Shown: positions 22,253-33,246 of the stretch, piece after piece
Numbering within the stretch: position 1 is the first letter of the stretch
Layout of the letters: the number at the start of each line of letters is the position of its first letter
NCBI RefSeq assembly: GCF_947172395.1
Contig: NC_069104.1
Coordinates: forward strand, 3,437,355-3,501,354
Source: Bicyclus anynana
Lineage: Eukaryota > Arthropoda > Insecta > Lepidoptera > Nymphalidae
Reading direction: 5' to 3'
DNA: 64,000 nucleotides
Notes under the pieces: model-generated
The model's input: only the letters and a program-made list of their open reading frames with translations
The model's database searches: none
Told to the model about the DNA's origin: nothing
Made by a program: the position numbers and the translations under genes

Positions 22253-22825
22253 GCAGTCGAGGTTTTAATACAAGCTTATCGTACCTACTGTATCGTGATT
22301 CATGAACCGCGTATAGCTACATATTTCAATCGTGTCAATCACTTTCCTTTACTCTATTCACTTTATTTACTAATCCAGATACCTACCTTTATTCTGGAGA
22401 TAAAAGGAAATACCTTATCCATTAAAAAATACAAGATTATGTACCTACCTACTAATAAGTAAATTTATTTTAAAGTTAACCTTTCAGAGTTTCCAGGTAA
22501 CTTAAAAAAAGTTATCTCTGGATGGGATAATTTTGAATTCATGCATCCAAAAACGGCACAGTATTTCCTACTGGTCATAATTAAAAAAATCTAATACTAT
22601 TAATACACTTTACTCTGTTAATACACCGTGCGTTCGTTCGTCACCGCGGCACAGTCGCGACTGTCTTCACCCTACGATCACCCCATGTTCAAGGAGCGTA
22701 GGTATAGCTCGCGTTTCGACCTCTAGTATGAAGTCCAACTACTGGTTGTAATATCTTTTCTGTGCCCATGCTGTGGTGACCGGTCTTTGTAGTTTATTTT
22801 CCCAATTATTTCACCATCATCATTA
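22253..22825. other. No gene recognised
   Basis: A perfect 14-bp palindrome ACAGTCGCGACTGT lies at 22651-22664 in a GC-rich patch (22625-22720). No other structure was seen. Confidence 0.4.
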
Positions 22826-22867
22826 TTGTCTAATGTCCCACTGCTGGGCATAGTTATCTCTTTATAA
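22826..22867 (-). repeat. Retroelement tail stub
   Basis: ATTGTCTAATGTCCCACTGC then TGGGCATAG resembles the tail of a common lepidopteran SINE/LINE. Only about 40 bases survive. Confidence 0.35.
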
Positions 22868-23524
22868 ATGCTTTGATGGTCTAGTAGCTAGTTAACCTGT
22901 TTGGTTATAGGGGGTGGTCGTGGGTAACGGATTCCTTTGGCTGAGTCCACGACACTTAAAAATTGGTTTTACCAATTCATTATTACGCTCATTTTAAGCC
23001 AAACTTTCCACATAATCAAGGGGATTGTTTTTCCCCTTAAATAAATTCAGCAAACAAAGCTATCGTTGTTCAAATAAACATAAATGTAGTTAATAACATG
23101 TACCTATTTATATATACTTACAACTACCGCTCTATATCTCGTTACCCTTAAATTTATTTGGAGATGATGTGTGTCTGGCAACCATATTGGTCTTGAACAA
23201 GTATCGCTTAGCCATTCATAGTGACTCAGAGTGCGTTTACACTCTGAGTTCACGACAGTATAATCAATGTTTGTGATTTATCCAGACTTATTGGCAGACA
23301 AATCCATCACTGTAAAACGAAAACTCACGAAAGTCAACATGTGGAATATACTAAACTTAATATTTTGCGGTCGTCTACGACTTTTCCAAGGTAATTTTGA
23401 GTTGATTTGGTTGATTGAGAGGGAAGTCTTTACATTCAAGACTAATCTTACAAGGTAAAAGCAATAAAAACCTACTGAACTTTATGTTAGTTATATGTTA
23501 ACTTTACATTCAGTGTAATCATCA

Positions 23525-23566
23525 GTCATTTAGTCATTTAGTGTAATGACTAAATGACTAAATGAC
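23525..23566. repeat. Perfect 18-bp hairpin
   Basis: Left arm 23525-23542 (GTCATTTAGTCATTTAGT) pairs exactly with 23549-23566 around a 6-base loop. Each arm is itself a double GTCATTTA. Confidence 0.9.
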
Positions 23567-23595
23567 ACCATTGATGAGTTCCTCAATGATAAATC

Positions 23596-23845
23596 TTGCT
23601 TGGAGGCCTTTGGAGCAGCTTCTACCTTCACATAGGAAGTAAAACTATAAAAAATTGTAATGTTGTCATCAATTGTGAATTATAATATTGTATGATTTTT
23701 TTTTAAAAGCACCTGTTGTGTTTCTTGCCGGTTTCTTCTTAGCAGAACCTGCCTTCCGAACCGGTGATAGAATCTTTACAAATACTCAACTGACGTATCA
23801 AAAGTGCTTGTAGACTGAGCCTACTTGAAATAAATTATTTTTTTG
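23596..23845 (+). mobile_element. LINE 3' UTR, best-preserved copy
   Basis: TTCTACCTTCACATAGGAAG, GCCGGTTTCTTCTTAGCAGA, TTCCGAACCGGTGATAGAAT and GCCTACTTGAAATAAATTAT mark the 3' end of a lepidopteran LINE. Relatives are at 14360 and 43640. Confidence 0.65.
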
Positions 23846-23852
23846 AATTTTT

Positions 23853-23995
23853 GACTTATAAATCAATATACCTACCTACAAGAATTCCTTATTTAATGCA
23901 ATACAAACCTACTTTATGTTCAGTGTGCTTTTACCTTAAACAACGAAATACGTTGAAAAATAAGGAATTATTGTAGGTATATTGATTTATCAGTC
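23853..23995. mobile_element. MITE-like element with long inverted repeats
   Basis: The left end GACTTATAAATCAATATACC and the right end, read reversed, GACTGATAAATCAATATACC match. Pairing continues about 40 bp inward (CCTTATTT block) with few differences and a short indel. It directly follows the LINE 3' end. Confidence 0.7.
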
Positions 23996-24215
23996 ATTAA
24001 AATATATGACTCCGTAAAGTTAACACATAACTCGTACCAGCTTGAGGTGTTTAAATTTTATTATTGTAAGAAAATAGACAAGATGAAAAAATAAAAGTAC
24101 CTAATTGTAACTGTAATGCAGAGTTTAATTTCCCACAAAGCTAAGCACCTTACAGATAAATATTGAAACGTAAGAATGTAAACGTGGTTTCAAACTTTTA
24201 TCTCCATGACATCAC

Positions 24216-24356
24216 GTCAGGGCTACCACACACGACTGTCCATGGGGGATTATTGCTCAACGTGTCACTGATTAGAAAACCAGAACCGCGATTACACAAT
24301 AAGGGTCCGATACAAGTCCGATTATTTTAGTTGGACATCGTGTGTGACGGGCTGAC
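24216..24356. mobile_element. MITE with GTCAGGGCTACC-type ends
   Basis: Left terminus GTCAGGGCTACCACACACGA. The right terminus, reversed, is GTCAGCCCGTCACACACGAT. This is an imperfect inverted repeat of about 26 bp around a 90-bp centre. No clear target duplication, so the superfamily is unassigned. Confidence 0.65.
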
Positions 24357-24494
24357 CAATTGATGTCGTGTTTACTATAGCACGCACTTAGTACACGCAT
24401 AAATGCTATGCGTATTTTTGGAAAACCAACGAAACAAGCAAATTGCCCATGGACTATAGCTAATTAGACAGAGGTCAATATTAACTTTATTTTT

Positions 24495-24540
24495 TATTAG
24501 ATCGTAGTCAAGGGCTAACTTGTAAAGAATGAAAAAAAAC
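24495..24540 (+). mobile_element. SINE family 1 tail fragment
   Basis: GATCGTAGTCAAGGGCTAAC then TTGTAAAGAATG and poly(A) is the last 45 bp of family 1, a severely 5'-truncated copy. Confidence 0.75.
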
Positions 24541-24628
24541 TAAATTTAATCAGTGGTTACATTTTAGAAATTTTAATTAAAGCATTGCATTATTAGTTTC
24601 GTACATTACTGTATTTGAAACGCGAATA

Positions 24629-24945
24629 TACGGCCTCCGTGACGCAGTGGTATGAGTAGTGGATTACAAGACAGAGGTCCTGAGTTCGGTCCCCGGCTGG
24701 GATTGAGGTTTTTTAATTTGTCCAGATCTGGCTGGTGGGGGTCTTCAGCCGTGGCTAGTTACCACCCTACCAGCAAAGACATACCGCCAAGCGATTTAGC
24801 GTTCCGGTACGATGTAGAAACCTAAAGGGGTGTGGATTTTCATCCGACTCCTAACAAGCTAGCCTGCTTCCATCTTAGATTTCTTCATCACTTACTACCA
24901 GATGAGTTTGTAATCAAGGGCTTACTTGTAGAGAATAAAAAATAA
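24629..24945 (+). mobile_element. SINE family 1, full-length, diverged
   Basis: Head CGGCCTCCGTGACGCAGTGG to a short poly(A). Numerous differences (TGAGTAGTGGATTACAAGAC, GGTTCGG lost to GAGTTCGGTCC) make it an older copy. Confidence 0.88.
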
Positions 24946-25335
24946 GTATTTTTACATCCGTTTTTTATTGCTGTACTTGTCAATAAATGGGTAAAGTGGT
25001 TGGGGTAGGAAGTCAAATCATATTCTGGTATGCAAAATATTTGCTCCTATATAAAATTACACACTCAGGTAATAGAATCCAGAACCTCTTAATACACAGA
25101 CGATACAATGAACCAGAAGACCAAAGGGACTGATGGCTTCCTTTATTGATATTTTTGGATTGTGTATGGACGGAAGTGAGTAGTTAAATTTAAAAAGGAT
25201 TTTTATAGTGCCTCCACGTTGTTATGTTTCCTGTAAAAATGAAATATTATTATGTCTTACTGTATTTCGTTTTAAATGTGTCTACATATAAATTGATTTT
25301 GAGACATACCTAGTAAACAGTACACTGGGATTCAA

Positions 25336-25399
25336 GGGATTTCGTCTACCCGATGTCAATGAAATGTGGGATTTCGTCTACCCGATGTCAATGAAATGT
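25336..25399. repeat. Perfect 32-bp tandem duplication
   Basis: Unit beginning GGGATTTCGTCTACCCGATG occurs at 25336-25367 and 25368-25399 without a mismatch, so it is probably recent. Confidence 0.9.
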
Positions 25400-25474
25400 T
25401 GTTGAAAATTGTTTTTGTTAATTTTTTTTAGTGTTTGTCAATGAAATTAGAAACTTACACCAAAATATTTTATA

Positions 25475-25837
25475 CTAGCGGACGCCCGCGACTTCGTCCG
25501 CGTGGAATTTAGTTTTTCACAAATCCCTCGGGAACCATGGATTTTTCCGGAATAAGAAGTAGCCTATGTGTTAATCCAGGCTATTATATATCTTAATACC
25601 AAATTTCAGCTAATTCGGTTCAGTAGTCGAGGCGAGAAAGAGTAACAAATATTTATATCATCAAAATCATCAATTTTCGCAAATCTCGGGAAACCATAGA
25701 TTTTTTCGAATAAAACGTACCCTTTGTGTTAATCCAGAGTAAAATCTATTTCCATATCAAATTTTAGCCAAATCGCTTCAGAAGTAGAGGCGTTAAAAAC
25801 ATCCATACAAACTTTCCCGTTTATAATATTAGTAGGA
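25475..25837 (-). mobile_element. Helitron-like family A, two-module, complete
   Basis: Reversed CTAG at 25475-25478 after A, reversed TC end at 25837 before T. Two core modules are separated by ATCATCAAAATCATCAATTT. The terminal hairpin CGGACGCCCGCGACTTCGTC CG is intact. No protein is encoded. Confidence 0.88.
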
Positions 25838-26448
25838 TTTGAGGGTGTAAGGCAGCCCTATAAATTAATTCAATAGAAAAACACAATTAAGTATAATGTA
25901 ATGACTTGTTATGAAAATATTTTAAAAATGGCTGAATTTTTTCTTAGTCATTATTTCAGTTACTCTCATATAAACATATATATTACGACTACATTTTAAA
26001 CGACGCAATTTAATTCTCACGTATTTTATGCCTACGTGTTAACGAGTACCTATCCATTTATTTGTGCCGAACCCTTAGTACGAAATCGTGCTAATGAAAG
26101 TCGATACAGTGCATCGACGACACGACGACCCATAGATTTATATATAATCGACGCTGCTTGTTCTTTTGATAATGTAAAATCACTTTAACTAGTGTTTTTT
26201 TTTATTGTTGGTATGTTGTTTAAGGGAAAAAGCAGTTTTCCCATTTAATGTTGAAAAGAATATTGTTGTCTTGTCTATTATAGAGCACAACTAAGTAAGA
26301 CATAACATTAGTAAACAAGTCGTACGAAGTGCTGTTTACCTACGTCTGTCAACATGAGGCACATTAAGGCTCATGAGGCGGCTCTTACCTACGAGTATAT
26401 TATGTCAAACGGCAATGTCACTATAGACCAAAACACAGCACTTTCCCG
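25838..26448. other. No feature recognised
   Basis: AT-rich. A GC-richer stretch at 26060-26130 has no coding motif or partner. Confidence 0.4.
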
Positions 26449-26538
26449 CTGCTGTATGCTGGATGTCCGAGATCGTTGTGCTTGAAGGTCCATGGAAGAG
26501 GCCTATGTCAAGCAGTGGACGTCTATCGGCTGATAAGG
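26449..26538 (+). mobile_element. RTE-type LINE 3' end stub
   Basis: GCTGTATGCTGGATGTCCGA through CAGTGGACGTCTATCGGCTG ATAA. It is the last 85 bp of the LINE without an (ATG)n tail. Confidence 0.7.
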
Positions 26539-26833
26539 TAGTACTTTCCCAGATGAACTTTGACTCTATGAGGTCTGACCACTAATAAATGTACTTTGTA
26601 TAAGAGGTTAACATGATTTTACCGTAAAGTTAGTATGAAATTCTTTTAGTATTTCGACATTCGACAACGACTGTAGGATTGCGAATATGAACATCGTACT
26701 AGAGTGACTCTTAAACGATGAGTGTAAAGTTTAATTAGGGTCAGTTCACAGTGCAAGGTCGCTTTTTGTTCGATGATTTTTGATGAGAATAATAACCAGT
26801 GTTATATAGTATTGGGTCTCTGGAAAATTACTT

Positions 26834-27205
26834 GTGTTGTGCCCTTCAACCATAGATTTACGAGTCGGTACAGAGTTCAACCAAAAAGTTGCTGTGATCC
26901 TACCAACCAACCATTTTGATTTAGAGTTCCTAAAAAATTTTGTGATCCTACCACCAACCAACTATTTTGTTTTGGAGTTCCTGAAAGTTGCTGTGATCCT
27001 ACCACCAACCAAGTATTTTGTTTTTGAGTTCCTAAAAATTGCTATGATACAACCACCAACCAACTATGTTGTTTTGGGGTTCCTAAAAGTTGTTGTGATC
27101 CTACCACCAAAAAACTATTTTGTTTTGGAGTTCCTAAAAGTTGCTATGATCTTACCAGCAACCAACTATTTTGTTTTGATGTTCCTATATCCAACCAATG
27201 TTTAG
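26834..27205 (+). repeat. 51-bp minisatellite, open as a 17-residue protein repeat
   Basis: Repeat starts fall at 26894, 26942, 26993, 27044, 27095 and 27146: one 48-bp step, then four of 51 bp, all multiples of three. The 123-codon plus frame therefore keeps the unit V-A-V-I-L-P-P-T-N-Y-F-V-L-E-F-L-K. The minus frame is also open over part of it. The unit is hydrophobic and there is no signal, promoter or domain outside the array. It is more likely a minisatellite than a gene. Confidence 0.6.
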
Positions 27206-28195
27206 TAATTTTAAAATAGTGCATTTGTTTGAACTTTAGTGAGCGCAGAACCTCTCGGGTTCGAGGGTACGTCGGTTCATAAGATTAGTGGGACTTGTGA
27301 TAGGTACTTTTAATTAAGAACCATCCAACTATTTAAGGGCTCATTATTTTGATGTTGAATTAGCTAAAAAAAACTAAAACTAGACAACTGCGAAATGAAC
27401 TCGGGTGAAGACGGTTCCAAACGATGTTATATTAAACTTTTTATTTTAAGAATACCCTTATTTTATAACCCTAAAAATATTTAACGGTTTAAAACATTTC
27501 GCAGTACATGCAAGGAACACACTCCAGAAGTTCCTGAGGCATAGATAGTAAGCCTCATATCCTTGTAGTTAGACCAGCAACTATGCCCTTCATATCGGAA
27601 CACAACTATTTACTTCTTGGCTACATAAGCAATAAGAATGGCGGTAATTAGTACTTCTCCTAACGAGTTATGTCACAAAAACCATACTACTCCAGTCCAG
27701 AAGCAAGAACACCATGTGGGGTCCAAATCAAAATTGCCCTTTATTATGTAGGGTGGACATAACAACCAGCTTTATGTTTTATGTTTCGTTTAACATAACG
27801 ACAGTAATTACACAAGTGAAGTCACAAGAAACGAACAAAATAAATACAATAATTATTATATTTATGTAATAATAATTATTATATTTATTTTAGCAACTGT
27901 GTCATGTCGACAGCCAACGTATGTACTCGTTCTTGTTATATATACATTTTTGCAACGTCATATATTATGACTCACTTTATTTATTACAACTGAGTTTGTT
28001 GGTTAATTACACTTTCACACCTTAATCACTGAATCGAATTAAAATTATTTACCTAATGTAAAGCTACATTATTAGCGAGTGACATAAAACGTAATACATA
28101 ATAATGACCGAGACCAATTTTTTTTTTCTCATTTATTTATTACCTAGTTCTTTTTTTTTTAATTTTCAACAAAAACGAAAAATGTCGGTAAATAA
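27206..28195. other. No gene recognised; one AT hairpin
   Basis: 27837-27891 forms an AT-only hairpin with arms of about 23 bp (AAAATAAATACAATAATTAT). Otherwise no partner or coding signal. Confidence 0.4.
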
Positions 28196-28425
28196 TCAAC
28201 CCTTCCGCTGTGGGATATTAGAGTGCCCTAGCAACCGGTGGTCAGGACTCCAGAGTGAGGAACCTCATCACAATACGCGCCGTCTCATGCCTTCTGTATC
28301 CGACTCGTGATCCAACAGTTAAGTGAAAGCTTCTTATGGTGTTGGTCGAAGCTTTTTGCTCTGAAACAACCATCGGAACAATAATAGTTGACTCAACATT
28401 CCACATGGCGGTAAACCGAGACCAA
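28196..28425 (+). repeat. Degenerate dispersed-element fragment
   Basis: CCTTCCGCTGTGGGATATTA, AGTGAGGAACCTCATCACAA, TTCTTATGGTGTTGGTCGAA, ACTCAACATTCCACATGGCG and GTAAACCG recall a retroelement tail found in arthropod genomes. The class is uncertain and the frame across it is broken. Confidence 0.35.
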
Positions 28426-28429
28426 TTAT

Positions 28430-28476
28430 TATTAGTATTGTCAAAAAATTATTATTAGTATTGTTTAAAACTAAAT
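28430..28476. repeat. Short tandem TTATTATTAGTATTGT
   Basis: AATTATTATTAGTATTGT occurs twice, about 23 bp apart. Confidence 0.6.
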
Positions 28477-28765
28477 TTTTTCAATCTAGCAGAACGATAA
28501 TGAACAAATTTCAGAAAAAGTGTCAACTACCCTATTTCACCCGTGTGAATGATTCGTCTTTAGTTCATATGATAGTGTGTTATCAGTTCGAGATGATAAT
28601 TACATTTATTTTCATTGTATCTACCAAGCTATTATACGCCCGTGACACATATATTTAAACTGAGATAAATTACATTGATATCAAATGTTAATGACGTAAA
28701 CATCATCACGAGAAAATATACCATTTAACGCTATAAATAGCTTTTAGTTGTTTTAAGAGCGTTGC

Positions 28766-29300
28766 AAACGTTCAAACATGTTTGACCAATTTGTTTGTCA
28801 AATTTGACTTATAACAAGAATTGTTTGACAAATTATATAAACAAAAGCTTATCAAATTACCTCAGAAAATTGACTAATTTATGTTTTTCAACGTCCCTTT
28901 TATTGTACTAAGGCGATGACTTTTGGTCCTTCAATTATTACTATTAAAATACACAAAGACACAAATGCAAGTGAGTCTATTCGTTTGTTATACCTTAGGT
29001 ATACTTCTTAGCTATTTCACCAATCATCATTACATACATATATACAGGAAATAACAAAGATAGGTAGACTAGAAAAACTACTATTCCAAAGATATAGAAA
29101 TGAATTTTAACCGCGATCGATCATTGAAGCCGTACATAGGTATCAAACAAAATATAGAAAAGTAAAATGCCTTAGTAACTTGTCTGTTTGGAACGATCAA
29201 ACATGTTTGACAAACTTGCTAGACCTTTGTCACTGTGCAGTGTTTGTCAAAGTCGTACATGATCAAATTGTTTGACAAACACGTTTGAATTGACGAAAAG
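28766..29300. repeat. Cluster of TTTGACAAAC motifs
   Basis: TCAAACATGTTTGAC appears near 28773 and 29208. TTTGTTTGTCAAATTTGAC, TTGTTTGACAAATTAT, GTGTTTGTCAAAG and TTGTTTGACAAACACG fill the two ends of a 530-bp stretch. It may be a MITE with subterminal repeats. No precise ends found. Confidence 0.4.
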
Positions 29301-30532
29301 TTTGATCTTATATGGGTTCTTTAACGACCTTAAAAAACAAATATCTATAAGCTAGGCGTCTTGTTCAAACAATGCTAGGACAACACTATTTCTGTCGATA
29401 GTAATTCTCATTTTTTTGTACATTTACGTCTACAAACAACAAGCGTGGCCTCCATCTTACGAGTCTCTGTTACTGATTTTAACGACTCCGTTTCCTATTA
29501 AAGAGCTCACCACTATTTGCGGTCGTATACAATTGCTATTGAATTATATATCTTTTTACCGGGTAATAAAGATTGAGGTTAATGAACTGGTGGTAAATTT
29601 AAGTTGGTGATGGCATGTTCAGCGACCAAGTCATCATCATTACCATTAGGAGGTAGATGGGATCTAGTGTTGTATTTAGTTTAAGTGTTACATCCGCTAG
29701 TGGACTATTTATTTTGTACGATTCGAAATCATTTCTTTTAATTCAATTGATAAAAACTCGACGCCTTTGTTGTGAGCTTGTTGGTCTTTGTGTTTTTGAC
29801 GTTGATGGACATCGTCGAAATTAATAGTTCGGTCGCGTATCGCTTAAAGACGCGTGTACGCGTGAGCGAGATAGCTTGTTTGTTGTCCTAGTCTGTTATT
29901 GCAGATGTGGTTGCTCGTCCAGTTTGTGCGAGTTGTGGGAATTATTTTATAATTTGTTTTTATGTAACTAAAATAATTAAATTTGATTTACTTATTTACA
30001 TTGTGACTTTACCGAGCTACATTTTACATGTACTTTTACTACTAAATAGTAATTACTACGTACTGTTTTTATTTGTTTTATTTTCACCACTGTGCTTCGA
30101 TCTTAAAGAGTTAGGTTATGTTTGACTTTTTTTTTAAATGCATCTTTGGTTCAGTTTTAAGCGTATTCGGGTTTGGGGTGGTTAAGTCTCCAAATTCCTT
30201 CTAAATGTTCCCTAGAATGGGCAATTAAAAATTCATTATTATTGCTTTAACTAAAGTAATATCAGCTTCTACTGTCTACTACTAGAAACATGTAAGTGAG
30301 GCTTATAAAGAGAATGTGTCTGTTATTTCGGAATTCGAGGAATGTGTAGTTAAATGTATAGCAAACGTTAGCTTGTATGTATTGAAATCGAAAGGTGTAT
30401 CATTAGGTATTTGGTAGCAAGAATTCACACTATTCGATAAAGGTTACAGTTTAACGTAACATGTTGAGTCTATTTGATTTAATTTAATATACCTTTGGGC
30501 CAGTTGTATAAATGTTTACCAAGTGATTCATA
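29301..30532. other. No gene recognised
   Basis: The frames at 29416-29610 and 29907-30125 lack motifs. The second is a hydrophobic AT-rich run of isoleucine, leucine and tyrosine typical of chance. A CGCGTGTACGCGTG palindrome-like patch lies near 29851. Confidence 0.4.
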
Positions 30533-30608
30533 TCCTCATCTTCATCATATCAGCAACCCGTTGATCTATGTCGGTGAGTTGGTTCTTCTGCGGATCTCTT
30601 CATTTCTC
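30533..30608 (-). mobile_element. RTE-type LINE fragment fused to a SINE
   Basis: CATCATATCAGC is the reversed LINE 3' end. It jumps to ACCCGTTGATCTATGTCGGT and GGTTCTTCTGCGGATCTCTT, a more upstream part of the coding tail, so the middle is deleted. At TTTCT it passes directly into SINE family 1 sequence. Confidence 0.7.
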
Positions 30609-30739
30609 ATTTCTACACGACATCGTACCGGAATGCTAAATCGCTTGGCGTCAGGTCTTCCGTCACCGGTAGGGTGGTAACTAGCCACGTCCGAAGCCTC
30701 CCACCAGCCAAACCGACGACGGCCTGGCTGACGGATTTC
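30609..30739 (-). mobile_element. SINE family 1 body, left part of an interrupted copy
   Basis: Reversed body from TTTCTACACGACATCGTACC to CCTCCCACCAGCCA, then about 30 unexplained bases. The continuation is at 31075-31178, across a second SINE. Confidence 0.75.
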
Positions 30740-31074
30740 GACGGCCTCCGTGGCGCAGTGGTGTGCGCGGTAGATTTACAAGACGGAGGTCCTGGGGTCG
30801 ATCCCCAGCTGGACCGATTGAGGTTTTCTTAGTTGGTCCAGGTCTGGCTGGTGGGAGGCTTTGGCCGTAGCTAGTTACCACCCTGCTGACAAAGACGTAC
30901 TGCAAAGCGATTTAGCGTTCCGGTACGATGTCGTGCAGACACCGAAATGGGTGTGGGTTTTCATCCTCCTCCTAACAAGTTAGCCCGCTTCCATCTTAGA
31001 TATTGCATCATCACTTACCATCAGGTGAGATTGTAATCAAGGGCTAATTTGTAAAGAATAATAATAAAAAAAAA
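30740..31074 (+). mobile_element. SINE family 1, full-length, nested in another SINE 1
   Basis: Complete plus-strand copy from GACGGCCTCCGTGGCGCAGT to an (A/T)-rich tail. It lies between two reversed pieces of an older family 1 copy. Confidence 0.9.
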
Positions 31075-31178
31075 CCTGGACTAATTAAGAAAACCTCGAT
31101 CGGCCCAGCCAAGGACGGCCCACCCAGGGCCGTCATGTAAATCCACCGCGCATACCACTGCGCCATGGACGTCGTCAA
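31075..31178 (-). mobile_element. SINE family 1 head, right part of an interrupted copy
   Basis: CCTGGACTAATTAAGAAAAC to CACTGCGCCATGGACGTCGTC is the reversed head end that completes the copy begun at 30609. A small internal duplication (GGACGGCCCACCCAGGGCCG) marks damage. Confidence 0.8.
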
Positions 31179-31560
31179 AACGTCTGTTGAACGATTTGAC
31201 TTGAAGCAATATTCGCGACCAACACACAGTCTTATGATGATGACCGGAACAACGTGCTCTCTTAGACACGGCTATAACACCACCAATTTCCCAACTCCAA
31301 AACTCGACTCCTCGAGAAAATTTACATTTCATAGAAGAAAGCTCAGTAGGTACATAACCTTACCCAGAACTCAAACTCTGAACATAAAAATCCGAACCTA
31401 CATAGTCAATTGTCAATATTCATTTTCAATTAGGCTTAGTTTACAACGACTTACAAAACGTCAGGTATTAATATTAAAAGATAATGTTGATAAAAATTAG
31501 TCGAAAACTTAAAATTTACGATTGTTTCAAATGCGCCTGGTCGGGTGGCGAATTCCTGCA
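31179..31560. other. No gene recognised
   Basis: A 111-codon frame starts in the SINE head (31165) and continues to 31500. Its start is not host sequence and no motif was recognised, so it is not called a gene. Confidence 0.45.
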
Positions 31561-31662
31561 ACATCAAGCGAGTCGCTTGTATTCGCTGGATGCAGGTGGC
31601 TCAGTATCGTGATGTTTGGAAGTCCCTACAAAAGGCATATGTCCGATGACGAAACGCGCCTT
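31561..31662 (+). mobile_element. RTE-type LINE 3' fragment
   Basis: AAGCGAGTCGCTTGTATTCG, TGGATGCAGGTGGCTCAGTA and GGCATATGTCCGATGACG show the end of the reverse-transcriptase frame. The final 3' repeat is lost. Confidence 0.75.
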
Positions 31663-31989
31663 GGTCAGAGAACCTCTAACCTCTGAGCCAATGAGTTTTT
31701 TTTAACAGACAACCATTCACTGGTACAAGTATATCAGTCCAGTAACTTGCAAGTCTTAATCGAGGGCAAAATATCGCGTAGGTGTTTCAATAGCTACAAT
31801 ATAATCAATGGAATTCGAATGGGAGCACAACAATGGTGTTGACCTGGCACTGACAACTCAGGCGCTAGTAGCTCATATGGTTTCAAAATAGTTCTAAATT
31901 GTCCATTGTGTAACTTGTAGATGTAAACTAATATAGATATTTGAAATATAAAAACCATTGAGTCGTGTAATAAACTTTATTATTTAATA

Positions 31990-32374
31990 CTAGCGGACGC
32001 CCGCGTCCGCGTGGAATTTTGTTTTTCACAAATCCCTCGGGAACCATGGATTTTTCCGGGATAAAAGTAGCCTATATGTTAATCCATGCTATAATATATC
32101 TCAATACCAATTTTCAGGTAATTCGGTTCAGTAGTCGAGACGTGAAATAGTAACAAACATTAATATCATCAAAATCATCACTTTTCGCAAATCTCGGGAA
32201 GTCATGGATTTTTTCGGGATAAAAAGTAGCCTATGTGTGAATCCAGAGTAAAACCTATTTCCATTTCAAATTTCAGCCAAATCGCTTCAGTAGTAGCGAC
32301 GTTAAAGAGTAACAAACATCCAACCATACATCCAAACATCCATACAAACTTTCGCGTCTATAATATTAGTAGGA
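31990..32374 (-). mobile_element. Helitron-like family A, two-module, complete
   Basis: CTAG at 31990-31993 follows A; the reversed TC end at 32374 precedes T. The hairpin is shortened (GGACGCCCGCGTCCGCG). Two modules are joined by ATCATCAAAATCATCACTTT, as in the copies at 25475 and 57860. Confidence 0.88.
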
Positions 32375-32654
32375 TTAAATTATGAATGGTGTAGAAGCTG
32401 ATTTTTTTTAACGATAGGTAATATAAATGTAGTCTAATAATGAAATCATCTTATTTTCCCGATTATAGAACCCGTTTAAGACCATAATACGGAGAAGGTT
32501 ATATGATACTTTTTATTGCGAAAATAAAATAAGAAGGGGGTGAAATAGGGGTTGAAAGATTGTACGGAAAGTCCTTAATTTTTAGAGTTAGTTTTAAAAA
32601 ATTATTCATAAATCATTTAAAAAATACTAACTAAAATGTGAATCAAAATTTCTG

Positions 32655-32924
32655 ATTTGAAAAATACTTTCAGTGTTAGATAGCTTATTTATCGAGGAAG
32701 GCTATAGGCTATATTTTAATAATAATAATAAATTTATTCATATCTAAAAATTACAGACAGTCAATAAATACCCTATCCTTATGACAGCATGTCTGTCTGT
32801 AACCCTTAAAAAGAAAGGCTTGCACTACATACAAGCATAATACACGGCGCTGATTTTCAGCTGATTTTATCCCCGAATTCCCACGGGAACGGGAACCACG
32901 CAGGTGAAACCGCGCGTCTACTAG
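32655..32924 (+). mobile_element. Helitron-like family B split by a LINE tail
   Basis: The left part (ATTTGAAAAATACTTTCAGT to GGCTATAGGCTATATTTTA) stops at 32718. 32719-32860 is a reversed LINE-like 3' end beginning (AAT)n then TTTATTCATATC. From about 32862 TTTTATCCCCGAATTCCCAC resumes the element and ends CTAG at 32921-32924 before T. Confidence 0.65.
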
Positions 32925-33246
32925 TAGCTAATATACACGCAGTAACATGTATTGTAGATAGAAACACGAAGCTTTAACGACAATAGGCTTTCAAGCCCGC
33001 AACCGGAATACAAGAGAAATGCAAATGATCAGCAAAGTAGCTCGATAGCCAAGTAAGAACCGACTCGAGCCAGTCGGTCATCGGTCAGGAGATGCACTCA
33101 AGTCATTTCCAAGAAATGAATACTGTGGTCTAGAATTCAGGTGGGTGTGAACAACAAGTTCATTAGGCTGCTCGCACATCATTGTCGCGTGGGAAATTGC
33201 TTTTTTTAATCAATTTTGCTTTTCTTGTTATTGTCTTTAGGCGGCG

